Assembly (NCBI GenBank): GCA_943914465.1
Contig: CALUCD010000002.1
Coordinates: 1 to 64,000, forward strand
Source of the DNA: an uncultured Corynebacterium sp.
Lineage (GTDB): Bacteria; Actinomycetota; Actinomycetes; Mycobacteriales; Mycobacteriaceae
DNA: 64,000 nucleotides
Direction of reading: 5' to 3'
This document shows, one piece after another, positions 24,943-33,318 of this stretch (its first letter is position 1; every line of letters begins with the position of its first letter). Made by a program: the position numbers and the translations under genes. A model generated the notes under the pieces. That model saw nothing but the letters and a program-made list of their open reading frames with translations, did no database searches and was not told the DNA's origin.

Positions 24943-25898
24943 ATGGATAACATGCAAAAACTCGTTCCCAACATCTGGTGCAACCGCAGCGCAGAAGCCG
25001 TCGCCGCATTTTATGAGGAGGCCTTCGGTGCGGCTGGTTGGTCAGTTCCGCGGTTGAAGCGCGCTACCCGGAGACCGGCCTCCCGGATTTTCAGCAGGAA
25101 TTCGCTGGCCAGCCGGTGACCGTCAACGTTGAGGTCGATGGATACCTCCTCACCTTGATCAACGCTGGCGAGGATTTCCGCCCGAGCCCTGGTATGTCTT
25201 TCATGCTCAACTTCGATCCCCTGAAGTTCGGCGGCGACCGCGGCGGCGACAAGGACGGCGGTAAAGACAAGGCTCGCGCTGCTCTTGACGTCTTGTGGGA
25301 CAAGCTGTCCAAGGACGGCACGGAGCGGATGCCCCTCGGTGACTACCCCTTCAGCCCTCACTACGGCTGGGTCGAAGATAAATTCGGCGTGAACTGGCAG
25401 TTGATGCTCACCAGCCCCGAGGGAGCCCCTCGTCCTTTCCTGATGCCGGCCATGATGTTCGATGGTCCAGCGCAAGATCGCGCGGAAGAAGCAGCGAAAT
25501 TCTACGTGGAGCTGTTCAACAACACTCACCCGCAGACCGCCGAAGTAGGCAATATCTCCAGGTATCCGGAACGCTCCGGCAAGGCGGAAGCCGGAGCGTT
25601 AGCCTTCGGTGAGTTTCGCGTCGGTGATCAGTGGTTTGTGGTCATGGACAATGGCTCCGGGCAAGACCACGGCCTCGACGGCATATCGCTTCTGGTCAGC
25701 TGCGCGGATCAGGAGGAGATCGACCTGTTGTGGGATGCCCTGAGTGCAGACCCTGGCGCAGAGCAATGTGGATGGCTCAAAGACCAGTTCGGCATGTCAT
25801 GGCAGATCGTTCCTGCCAACCTGGACGAGCTTCTGCAGCGCCCCGACGCTTTCGCCCACATGATGCAGATGAACAAACTGGTCATTGATGACTTCTGA
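24943..25898 (+). pseudogene. VOC/PhnB-like glyoxalase-fold protein, frameshifted
   Basis: Two adjacent frames make one gene. From ATG 24943 the frame encodes KLVPNIWCNRSAEAVAAFYEEAFG, the normal start of PhnB-like VOC proteins. It then loses frame near 25036-25040, and the next frame continues with AVEARYPETGLPDFQQEFAG and two VOC modules to 25898 (WQLML and WQIVP beta strands mark the module ends). Restoring one base in the GGTTGG stretch would join them into about 318 aa. Either a true inactivating 1-nt deletion or a sequencing error. Function of the family here is unknown; related proteins bind or modify small molecules. Confidence 0.75.
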
Positions 25899-25940
25899 AG
25901 CCTCGTCCCCCCCCTGTTGGGAGCGATTACTTCCCTGCGC

Positions 25941-27008
25941 TTAATACAGCGGGTGCTCGCCAGTGAGCACCGCGCGGGCATGCTCGTCGGCGTCGGGGGT
26001 GCGCACCTCTCCAATGACCCAGCTTTCGATGTGGCGGGCAGCCAAGATCGCCAGGGCTCGATCACGGTCCTGCGGCGCCACCACGGCGACCATGCCCACC
26101 CCCATGTTGAACGTCTTCTCCATTTCCGCGTCCGGCACCTGGCTGATCGACCGGATAGTCTGGAAAATCTGGCCCGGGGTCCACGTCGTGCGCAGCATGT
26201 GGGCAACCAGGCCGCGAGGTATGATGCGTTCCATATTGCCCACCAGCCCACCACCGGTGACGTGGCAAAACGTACGCACCTCGCACTCGGCCGCCAATTC
26301 GAGACAGTCACGGGCGTAGATGCGGGTGGGGGTAAGTAGCTCCTCACCAAGCGTCCTGCCTAGCTCCTCAATGTGGCCCTCAAGTGGTAGCCCGGCACGC
26401 TCCAGCAGCACGTGGCGCGCCAGTGAGTAGCCGTTGGAGTGCAGACCGGACGATGCCATGCCGATGATCACATCGCCTTCACGCACCCGCTCAGGGCCCA
26501 GCAGCTCATCTTCCTCCACAACACCGACCGCGGTGGCAGAGACGTCATAGTGATCAGGCTCCATCACCCCTGGGTGTTCCGCGGTCTCTCCGCCAAGCAG
26601 TGCACAGCCGGCCTGCACACAGCCTTCGGCGATGCCGGAGACGATGTCGGCCACCTTCTCCGGAACGACCTTGCCAATGGCGATGTAGTCCTGCAGAAAT
26701 AGTGGCTCCGCGCCGCAGACAACCAAGTCATCTACGCACATGGCAACCAGGTCAACACCGATAGTGTTGTGTGTGTCCATCGCCTGAGCAACGGCGAGTT
26801 TGGTGCCCACACCGTCGGACCCTGCAGCAAGCAGCGGTTTGCGGTAGTTCCCGAGGGCGAACAGGCCAGCGAACCCGCCGATCCCACCGCGTACTTCGGG
26901 CCGGCTTGCGCGTTTCGCCAACGGTGCAAGCAGTTCCACGGCCTTGTCCCCGGCTTCGATGGAGACGCCGGCCGCCTCGTAGCTGGTTGGACGAGATGAT
27001 GTGCTCAT
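25941..27008 (-). CDS. purM: Phosphoribosylformylglycinamidine cyclo-ligase (AIR synthetase)
   Basis: Purine step 5 enzyme, 355 aa: ATP-dependent ring closure of FGAM to AIR. Family blocks include GGFAGLF, DGVGTKLAVAQAMDTHNTIGVDLVAMCVDDLVVCGAEPLFLQDYIA, GGETAEHPGVM, and VTGGGLVGNMERIIP. Normal length; start supported by the family N-terminus (SYEAAGVSIEAGDKAV). Directly downstream of purF on the minus strand with a 3-nt gap. Confidence 0.97.
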   Translation of the reverse strand: MSTSSRPTSYEAAGVSIEAGDKAVELLAPLAKRASRPEVRGGIGGFAGLFALGNYRKPLLAAGSDGVGTKLAVAQAMDTHNTIGVDLVAMCVDDLVVCGAEPLFLQDYIAIGKVVPEKVADIVSGIAEGCVQAGCALLGGETAEHPGVMEPDHYDVSATAVGVVEEDELLGPERVREGDVIIGMASSGLHSNGYSLARHVLLERAGLPLEGHIEELGRTLGEELLTPTRIYARDCLELAAECEVRTFCHVTGGGLVGNMERIIPRGLVAHMLRTTWTPGQIFQTIRSISQVPDAEMEKTFNMGVGMVAVVAPQDRDRALAILAARHIESWVIGEVRTPDADEHARAVLTGEHPLY

Positions 27009-27011
27009 AGC

Positions 27012-28532
27012 TCACACTTTCTGTATCCGGCGAACAAGCTCTGCGTTTGGGTTAGATTCCGGCAGGCCAAGCGGATAGTTGCCGGTGAAACAGGCAGAGC
27101 AGAGGTTGTCGGGGGTTTGGTTGGAGGCGTCGATAAGATCGTGCAGCGGCACGAATGCGAGCGAATCAGCACCGATGACCGTGCGAATCGATTCGGCGAT
27201 CGCGGCTTCGCTGTCACTGCCGCCATGGTTAGCAATGAGCTCACCGGGGCTTGCGAAGTCAATGCCGTAGAAACAGGGCCACTTCACAGGCGGCGAAGCG
27301 ATACGCACGTGCACTTCGGCAGCGCCGGCTTCGCGCAACATTCGGATGAGTTTGCGCTGCGTGTTGCCTCGCACGATGGAATCATCGACGACGACTAACC
27401 GTTTGCCTTCGATGACTTCGCGCACCGGGTTGAGCTTCAGGCGCAGCCCCAGCTGACGCAGCGTGTCGGAGGGCTGAATGAATGTGCGCCCCACGTAGGC
27501 ATTTTTCATCATGCCTTGTTTGAACGGGATGCCAGACTGCTCCGCGTACCCGATGGCAGACGGGGTGCCCGATTCAGGCACCGGCATGACAAGGTCGGCC
27601 TCCACCGGGCTCACCGCGGCCAGGCGGCGACCTATCTCAATTCGCGTCGAGTTCACGGTCTGACCGTCGATGACGGAATCGGGCCGGGCCACGTACACGT
27701 ACTCAAACACGCAGTGGGCGTGCGGGGTGTCGGCGAAACGCTCAGAATGCACACCCGATTCATCAACCCACAGCAGCTCACCCGGCTCAACATCGCGCAC
27801 GAACGACGCGCCAACGATGTCAAGCGCGCACGTCTCGGATGCCACCACCCAACCCCCGTCGAGCCGCCCAAGCGAGAGAGGACGCACCCCGTGCGGGTCG
27901 CGTGCCGCATACAGGGTGCGACCATCAGTGAACATGAAACAAAACGCCCCTGCGACCTGCGGCAGCAGCTCCCGCGCAGCATCGAGCAGGCTTTTATCGT
28001 CGCTGGTGAGATCCGCCAAGAGTGCAGAAACCACCGCCGTGTCAGACGAAGACCCCTGCCCCGTCACACCTGAAGCCGGGATGAGCTTGCGCGCGATTGC
28101 CGCACGCTGCAGCTCGGCGTAATTGATCAGGTTGCCGTTGTGTGCCAGCGCCACGTCGGTGCCATTCGGTGAGGTCCGAAACATCGGCTGGACGTTTTCC
28201 CACGAGTTCCCGCCCGCCGTCGAATAGCGGGTGTGCCCAATTGCCACATCCCCCTGCAGCGCGCCCAGAACCGACTCATCAAACACCTGGCTGACCAGGC
28301 CAGTATCTTTGAACACCACGATGTTGTCCTGATCGCCCACCGCGATACCAGCACCCTCCTGGCCGCGGTGCTGCAGCGCGAACAAGCCAAAGTATGTCAG
28401 CTTGGACACGTCTTCTTGCGGGGCCCAGACACCGAAAACACCGCACTCTTCACGGGGCGCATCATCGGTCTGAAGATCCTTCTGCACGTGCACCACTGTA
28501 TCGGACGGGGGAGCAGACGGGGCAGGGCTCAC
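27012..28532 (-). CDS. purF: Amidophosphoribosyltransferase
   Basis: First committed purine enzyme, 506 aa, transferring glutamine nitrogen to PRPP. A short propeptide-like N-terminus (to PREE) precedes the catalytic cysteine in EECGVFG; the glutaminase block FALQHRGQEGAGIAV and the PRPP motif VVVDDSIVRGNT are present. The C-terminal CSACFTGNYPLG matches the Fe-S ligand motif of Bacillus-type PurF. Its ATG overlaps the stop of the sterol-carrier-like gene by 4 nt, and purM follows. Confidence 0.97.
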   Translation of the reverse strand: MSPAPSAPPSDTVVHVQKDLQTDDAPREECGVFGVWAPQEDVSKLTYFGLFALQHRGQEGAGIAVGDQDNIVVFKDTGLVSQVFDESVLGALQGDVAIGHTRYSTAGGNSWENVQPMFRTSPNGTDVALAHNGNLINYAELQRAAIARKLIPASGVTGQGSSSDTAVVSALLADLTSDDKSLLDAARELLPQVAGAFCFMFTDGRTLYAARDPHGVRPLSLGRLDGGWVVASETCALDIVGASFVRDVEPGELLWVDESGVHSERFADTPHAHCVFEYVYVARPDSVIDGQTVNSTRIEIGRRLAAVSPVEADLVMPVPESGTPSAIGYAEQSGIPFKQGMMKNAYVGRTFIQPSDTLRQLGLRLKLNPVREVIEGKRLVVVDDSIVRGNTQRKLIRMLREAGAAEVHVRIASPPVKWPCFYGIDFASPGELIANHGGSDSEAAIAESIRTVIGADSLAFVPLHDLIDASNQTPDNLCSACFTGNYPLGLPESNPNAELVRRIQKV

Positions 28533-28921
28533 AGCGCAACCACCGGCAGCCCGCGCGCTACTTCACCAGCCCGCGCACCGGAGGCATCCACCGTGCCTGC
28601 AGCGATCTCCGCCTCAAAGCTCGTCAGACCGGTAGCCAGGCGCAACCAGGTACGCGGATCAGTCTCCACCACGTTAGGCGGGGTTCCACGGGTATGGCGC
28701 GGGCCTTCAATGAGCTGCACCGCTACGAATGGCGGCACCCGCAGCTCCACGGCGTGACCGGGAAGCTCCTCAGCAAGCATCCGCGCGGTAGCACGACACG
28801 CCTGAGCTATCTCGCTTCTCGACGCCTGCGCCCCCGCCCCATCAACGCCCCGGATCCACCCCGAGATCTGCTCAACCGATTGCCGAGTCAGTACCGGGTC
28901 CGCATTCCTCTTCGAGGCCAT
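28529..28921 (-). CDS. Sterol carrier family protein (actinobacterial, upstream of purF)
   Basis: Small protein of 130 aa of the MDMPI/SCP-like group often encoded just before purF in corynebacteria and relatives. Conserved segments are RSEIAQACRATARMLAEELPGHAVELRVPPF and the C-terminal DPRTWLRLATGLTSFEAEIAAGTVDASGARAGEVA. The function is unknown; the fold relates to maleylpyruvate isomerase C-terminal domains. Head of the purF-purM operon, translationally coupled by ATGA. Confidence 0.75.
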   Translation of the reverse strand: MASKRNADPVLTRQSVEQISGWIRGVDGAGAQASRSEIAQACRATARMLAEELPGHAVELRVPPFVAVQLIEGPRHTRGTPPNVVETDPRTWLRLATGLTSFEAEIAAGTVDASGARAGEVARGLPVVAL

Positions 28922-28945
28922 GGGCCCTATATTAAGGTACCCACC

Positions 28946-29953
28946 ATGGCGAACACCCCTGTGCCCACCGAACGCTCCCCGCGCATCACGCTGCGCTTCA
29001 TGGCCTCCCCCACCGACGTCATCACCGCCGGTTCACATGGCGTTTCCGGCGGACGCGTCCTGGAATGGATTGATAAGGCCGCCTACGCCTGCGCCGCACA
29101 GTGGTCAGCGACCTATTGCGTGACGGCCTACGTGGGGCACATCCACTTCCGCCGCCCGATTCCGTCTGGCCATATCGTGGAAGTGCGCTCCCGGATTGCA
29201 ATGACAGGGCGCAGCTCCATGCACATCGTCAACGAGGTGCTCTCCGCCGACCCACGCGAAGGCGTGTTCACCCGCGCATGCGACTGCCTTGTGGTCTTTG
29301 TGGCCAAGGACCCGCAGACCGGCAAGCCCACCCCTGTGCCCACCTTCCACCCCACAGATGCCGAAGAGATCCGCGTCGCCGAAGCCGCGAAGTCCCGCAT
29401 CGGCCTGCGCCGGGCGATTGAGGAGGAAATGAGCCAGCAAACCTACACGGATAACTCCACCGCGCCGCGTATTGTCCACCGCTTCATGGCCAAGCCAACC
29501 GATATCAACTGGGGTGGCAACGTGCATGGCGGCACGGCCATGGCGTGGATTGATGAGGCGGGCATGGCCTGCACGATGGAGTGGTCAGGCGAGCGCACGG
29601 TGGCGGTATACGCAGGCGGTATCCGCTTCTACCACCCGGTGCACATCGGGGATCTCATTGAGGTGGACGCCCGCCTCACACGCACCGACTCGCGGGCGAA
29701 TCACGTCTCGATTTACCTGCGCTCCGGGGACCCGCGCGGGGGCCGGGAAAACCTGGCGCCCGCGATTCACGCCTCGTTCACCTACGTCGCGATCGACATC
29801 GACGGCAACCCGTTGCCTGCCCGCCAGTTCACGCCTGTCACCGAGGAAGACCAGCGGCTGTGGGACCACACCCAAAACCTTAAGGACCTGCGCAGCCAGT
29901 ACGAGCCGGTGCCGCTGATCGCTCCCACGCCAGCGGTCCAGCGCACTGATTAG
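28946..29953 (+). CDS. Double-hotdog acyl-CoA thioesterase
   Basis: Protein of about 335 aa built of two hotdog domains. The first has RFMASPTDVITAGSHGVSGGRVLEWIDKAAYACA; the second repeats it as RFMAKPTDINWGGNVHGGTAMAWIDEAGMACT, with HGG in the second domain only and HGVSGG in the first. Each is followed by V-x-Y-x-G-x-I-x-F/Y-x-x-P and the DLIEVDARL-type strand. Expected to hydrolyse acyl-CoA in the cytosol. A TATATT -10-like element (28929-28934) close to the ATG suggests a very short leader. Lies between the purF and purL operons, opposite in direction. Confidence 0.85.
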   Translation: MANTPVPTERSPRITLRFMASPTDVITAGSHGVSGGRVLEWIDKAAYACAAQWSATYCVTAYVGHIHFRRPIPSGHIVEVRSRIAMTGRSSMHIVNEVLSADPREGVFTRACDCLVVFVAKDPQTGKPTPVPTFHPTDAEEIRVAEAAKSRIGLRRAIEEEMSQQTYTDNSTAPRIVHRFMAKPTDINWGGNVHGGTAMAWIDEAGMACTMEWSGERTVAVYAGGIRFYHPVHIGDLIEVDARLTRTDSRANHVSIYLRSGDPRGGRENLAPAIHASFTYVAIDIDGNPLPARQFTPVTEEDQRLWDHTQNLKDLRSQYEPVPLIAPTPAVQRTD

Positions 29954-29959
29954 GGGTGA

Positions 29960-32248
29960 TCAGACCTGGTTGGCGAACCGCTCAGGCAAGGTGGCCTGCC
30001 ACGCCGCCGCAAGCGCGTCCATGCTGATTTGCTCCCCAGCGACGTGCACCACGCCGTCTGGAGTTGTTGAGCCGAGCACTGCTACTGGGATGCCGGCCTT
30101 GACTGCCCGCTCAACTGCGATGTCAGCCCGGTCGCGCGTGACGGCGATGAGCACGCGCGAGGCGGACTCTGAAAACAGCGCGGTAAACGCATCGTCGTGC
30201 ACAACCGCGAGGTCCAGCTGCGCGCCGAAGCCTGAGCCGAGCAGGAGCTCAAACAACGCTTGCGAAAGACCGCCCTCGGACAGGTCATGCGCCGCGGCGA
30301 TGGCATTGTTGGCCTGGAAATAGTGTGCAAGCCGTTCCTCGTTGCCCAAGTCAACCTGCGGCGGCAAGCCAAAAAGGCCCTGGCCAGAGATGTCTTGCCA
30401 CACTGAGCCGCCGAACTCATCATGCGTCGCACCGAGCAAGATCAGCGTGAACGGTTCGTTGCCATCGCCGTGATCAGCATACGCCGCCAGGGTGTGCGGC
30501 AGCGCTCGCGCGACGTCCTCAATCACGCCGAGGACCCCCACCACCGGAGTCGGCAGAATCGGGGTGATACCAGTCTGGTTGTAGAACGACACGTTGCCGC
30601 CGGACACCGGGATGCCCAGCTCCACCGCACCATCGGCCAGCCCGTGCACCGCCTCGCGGAACTGCCACATCACGTCCGGGTTTTCCGGTGATCCGAAGTT
30701 CAGACAGTTCGTCACCGCAACCGGTGTTGCACCGGTGACTGCAACGTTGCGGTAGGCCTCGGCAAGCGCCAGGCGCGCGCCCATGTTCGGGTCAAGGTAG
30801 GTGTAGCGCCCTGACGCGTCGGCTGAGACGGCCACGCCCCTGTTCGTCTCTTCGTTGATGCGCAGCACTCCCGCATCCGCATGCTTGGCCTGTACCGTGT
30901 TGCCGCGCACGTAGCGGTCGTACTGTTGGGTAATGAAGTCCCGCGAACACAGCGCGGGCGAGGCAACCATCTGCAGCCACGCGTCACCGAGCTTCGTGTG
31001 CTTTTCGACGCTCCCCTGCCCCTGTTGGACCTCATCCATCCACTGCGGCCGGGCATACGGCCGGTCGTAGACCGGACCAGCGTCGATCGTTGACGGCGGC
31101 GCGTCGAGCACCAGCTCGCCCTGGTGGTAAATCCGCAGCCGGTCCGTATCGTCAGTGACCTCACCGATGACTGCGGCGTCAACCTCCCACTTGGCGCAAA
31201 TCTCCATGAACCGGTCAACGTTGCCCGGGGTGACTACGGCGCACATGCGCTCCTGCGATTCGGAAGCCAGGATCTCTGCCGCCGTCATTCGCTGCGCGCG
31301 CAGCGGCACATTATCCAGGTTGACGGTCATCCCGCCATCACCAGCCGCCGCCAACTCCGACGTGGCGCAGGCGAGCCCGCCACCGCCAAGGTCCTGAATG
31401 CCCACAACCACACCTGCGTGGAAGAGCTCGAGACAGCACTCGATGAGCACTTTCTCGGCGAACGGGTCACCCACCTGTACCGCCGGAAGCTTGCGCTCCT
31501 CGCCCTCCTCGAAGGTGGCAGACCCAAGCACCGAAACACCACCGATGCCATCGAGGCCCGTGCGCGAACCGAAGAGGATGACTTGATTGCCCGTGCCGGA
31601 CGCAAACGCGAGGTGCAGGTCTTCGACTTTGAGTGTGCCCACGCACAGCGCATTGACCAACGGGTTTCCTGCGTACGCCTCGTCGAACACTGTCTCACCG
31701 CCAATGTTTGGCAGGCCAAGACAGTTGCCGTAACCGCCGATACCGCGAACCGCGCCCGGCAATACCCGCAGCGTGTCAGGAGCCTCGAGGGGGCCGAAGC
31801 GCAACTGGTCCATGACCGCGATCGGGCGGGCGCCCATCGCCATGATGTCGCGCACAATGCCGCCCACACCAGTGGCAGCACCCTGGTACGGCTCGACGAA
31901 TGACGGGTGATTGTGGCTTTCCACTCGAAACGTCACCGCGTCACCGCCACCGGTGTCGACCACGCCGGCGTTCTCACCAATGCCAGCTAAAAGCTTCGAT
32001 GCCATCTGGGGGGTCATCGTTTCCCCGAAGTAGCGCAAGTGCACCTTCGAGGATTTATACGAGCAGTGCTCGGACCACATCACCGAGTACACCGACAGTT
32101 CCGCATCCGTTGGACGCCGCCCGAGGATGTCGCGGATCTTGGTATACTCCTCATCCCGCAAGCCCAGCTCAGCATAGGGCTGATCCTGCTCCGGAGTGGC
32201 AGCTGCGTGCTCAACGGTGTCGTTGTGCACGGTGTCGTTGTGCGCCAT
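29960..32248 (-). CDS. purL: Phosphoribosylformylglycinamidine synthase subunit PurL
   Basis: Small-type PurL, 762 aa, the ATP-dependent synthetase half of FGAM synthase, working with PurQ and PurS. It shows the conserved VYSVMWSEHCSYKSSKVHLR, the metal/ATP segment RVESHNHPSFVEPYQGAATGVGGI, LGLPNIGGETVFD and the second-half HDLSEGGLSQALFE. ATG 32248 gives the corynebacterial length and has GAGAGA before it; a GTG at 32260 would overlap the purQ stop. Third gene of purSQL. Confidence 0.97.
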   Translation of the reverse strand: MAHNDTVHNDTVEHAAATPEQDQPYAELGLRDEEYTKIRDILGRRPTDAELSVYSVMWSEHCSYKSSKVHLRYFGETMTPQMASKLLAGIGENAGVVDTGGGDAVTFRVESHNHPSFVEPYQGAATGVGGIVRDIMAMGARPIAVMDQLRFGPLEAPDTLRVLPGAVRGIGGYGNCLGLPNIGGETVFDEAYAGNPLVNALCVGTLKVEDLHLAFASGTGNQVILFGSRTGLDGIGGVSVLGSATFEEGEERKLPAVQVGDPFAEKVLIECCLELFHAGVVVGIQDLGGGGLACATSELAAAGDGGMTVNLDNVPLRAQRMTAAEILASESQERMCAVVTPGNVDRFMEICAKWEVDAAVIGEVTDDTDRLRIYHQGELVLDAPPSTIDAGPVYDRPYARPQWMDEVQQGQGSVEKHTKLGDAWLQMVASPALCSRDFITQQYDRYVRGNTVQAKHADAGVLRINEETNRGVAVSADASGRYTYLDPNMGARLALAEAYRNVAVTGATPVAVTNCLNFGSPENPDVMWQFREAVHGLADGAVELGIPVSGGNVSFYNQTGITPILPTPVVGVLGVIEDVARALPHTLAAYADHGDGNEPFTLILLGATHDEFGGSVWQDISGQGLFGLPPQVDLGNEERLAHYFQANNAIAAAHDLSEGGLSQALFELLLGSGFGAQLDLAVVHDDAFTALFSESASRVLIAVTRDRADIAVERAVKAGIPVAVLGSTTPDGVVHVAGEQISMDALAAAWQATLPERFANQV

Positions 32249-32256
32249 GTGGTCTC

Positions 32257-32937
32257 TCACGCCCCAATCTTTGAAATCGCATCGATCGCGGAATGAAATA
32301 ACCCCAGTCCGTCTGTCGACGGTCCAGTGAGCAGCTCGATGGCGTGCTCCGGGTGCGGCATGAGCCCAACCACCCGGCCCGTTGCATCCGTCACGCCCGC
32401 AATCGCGTTGGCGGATCCGTTGAAGTTATCGGTGTAGCGAAACACCACCCGTCCCTCCTTTTCTAAGGCATCAATGGTCTCGGGCGCAGCCTGGAAGCGT
32501 CCCTCACCGTGTTTCGCTGGAACGTGGATGTGCTGGCCTGCCTCAAACCGCTGGGTCCACGCAGTCTCGGCGTTTGCCACCTCTAGGTAGGTATCCACAC
32601 AGTGAAAGTTGAGGTGTTGGTTGCGAGTGAGCGCGCCGGGAAGCAAACCCGCCTCGGTCAAGATCTGAAACCCATTACAAATGCCCAGCACAGGCATGCC
32701 TTTGCGCACTGCTTCAATGACCGCACCCATCATCGCTGCTTGAGCGGCAATCGCCCCGGAGCGCAGGTAATCGCCGTAGGAAAACCCTCCGGGCACCACG
32801 ACCGCGTCAACGCCGCTGAGGTCGGTGTCGGCGTGCCAGAGCGCTTTTGGCTGCGCACCCGCTAAACGAACCGCGCGCAGCGCATCAACATCATCAAGCG
32901 TGCCCGGAAACGTGATCACCCCGATTGTCGCGCTCAT
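32257..32937 (-). CDS. purQ: Phosphoribosylformylglycinamidine synthase subunit PurQ
   Basis: Glutaminase subunit, 226 aa, class I amidotransferase. The catalytic cysteine is in LGICNGFQ, the oxyanion strand in VVPGGFSYGDYLRSGAIA, and His/Glu of the triad in MPHPEHAIE near the end. It supplies ammonia to PurL. Its start overlaps purS by 4 nt. Confidence 0.97.
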   Translation of the reverse strand: MSATIGVITFPGTLDDVDALRAVRLAGAQPKALWHADTDLSGVDAVVVPGGFSYGDYLRSGAIAAQAAMMGAVIEAVRKGMPVLGICNGFQILTEAGLLPGALTRNQHLNFHCVDTYLEVANAETAWTQRFEAGQHIHVPAKHGEGRFQAAPETIDALEKEGRVVFRYTDNFNGSANAIAGVTDATGRVVGLMPHPEHAIELLTGPSTDGLGLFHSAIDAISKIGA

Positions 32938-33164
32938 CGCACAACCTCGAAGTCCTCGATCACCGTGTTGGCCAGCAGTGTCTGGGCGATGTGCTCTAAT
33001 TCGGCGTCCGTGATTGAATCATCAACCTCGATTTCAAAGCGCTTGCCTTGGCGCACATCCGCAACACCGGCGACACCGATGCGGCCCAACGCCCGCTGCA
33101 CCGCCTGTCCCTGCGGGTCAAGAATTTCGGCTTTGGGCATGACATTGACCACGACTCGTGCCAT
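32934..33164 (-). CDS. purS: Phosphoribosylformylglycinamidine synthase subunit PurS
   Basis: Small bridging subunit, 76 aa, that holds PurQ and PurL together. The family pattern is complete: ARVVVNVMPKAEILDPQGQAVQRALGRIGV, VRQGKRFEIEVDD and AQTLLANTVIEDFEV. First gene of the purSQL operon. A TATACT -10 element lies at 33204-33209 on the minus strand, with the TGAAC repeats of the Pho-like box just upstream. Confidence 0.96.
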   Translation of the reverse strand: MARVVVNVMPKAEILDPQGQAVQRALGRIGVAGVADVRQGKRFEIEVDDSITDAELEHIAQTLLANTVIEDFEVVR

Positions 33165-33239
33165 GAGAATCCTTCACAAATCAGGGGTTGGGAGACTCCC
33201 GCAAGTATATACGGGCCACCAACAAACCCCGTGGTCGAA

Positions 33240-33257
33240 GTGAACACGGTGTGAACT
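33240..33257. promoter_or_regulatory. Second Pho-like direct repeat, between purS and the nuclease gene
   Basis: TGAAC occurs at 33241-33245 and 33252-33256, 11 bp apart, within GTGAACACGGTGTGAACTCT. The surrounding 24 nt match the box before pstS at about two thirds of positions, including the trailing CT. It could serve the nuclease (predicted -10 TAGGTT at 33301-33306) or purS (predicted -10 at 33204-33209); its orientation relative to purS equals that at pstS. Confidence 0.45.
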
Positions 33258-33318
33258 CTGGCGAAAACCGCTTGCCGCCAAACGCGTGCGCGATGAGAAA
33301 TAGGTTAGGTTGACTACC

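Noticed and set aside
31124..31903. Plus-strand frame of 259 residues opposite purL
   Set aside because: Antisense shadow without a ribosome site or recognisable sequence.
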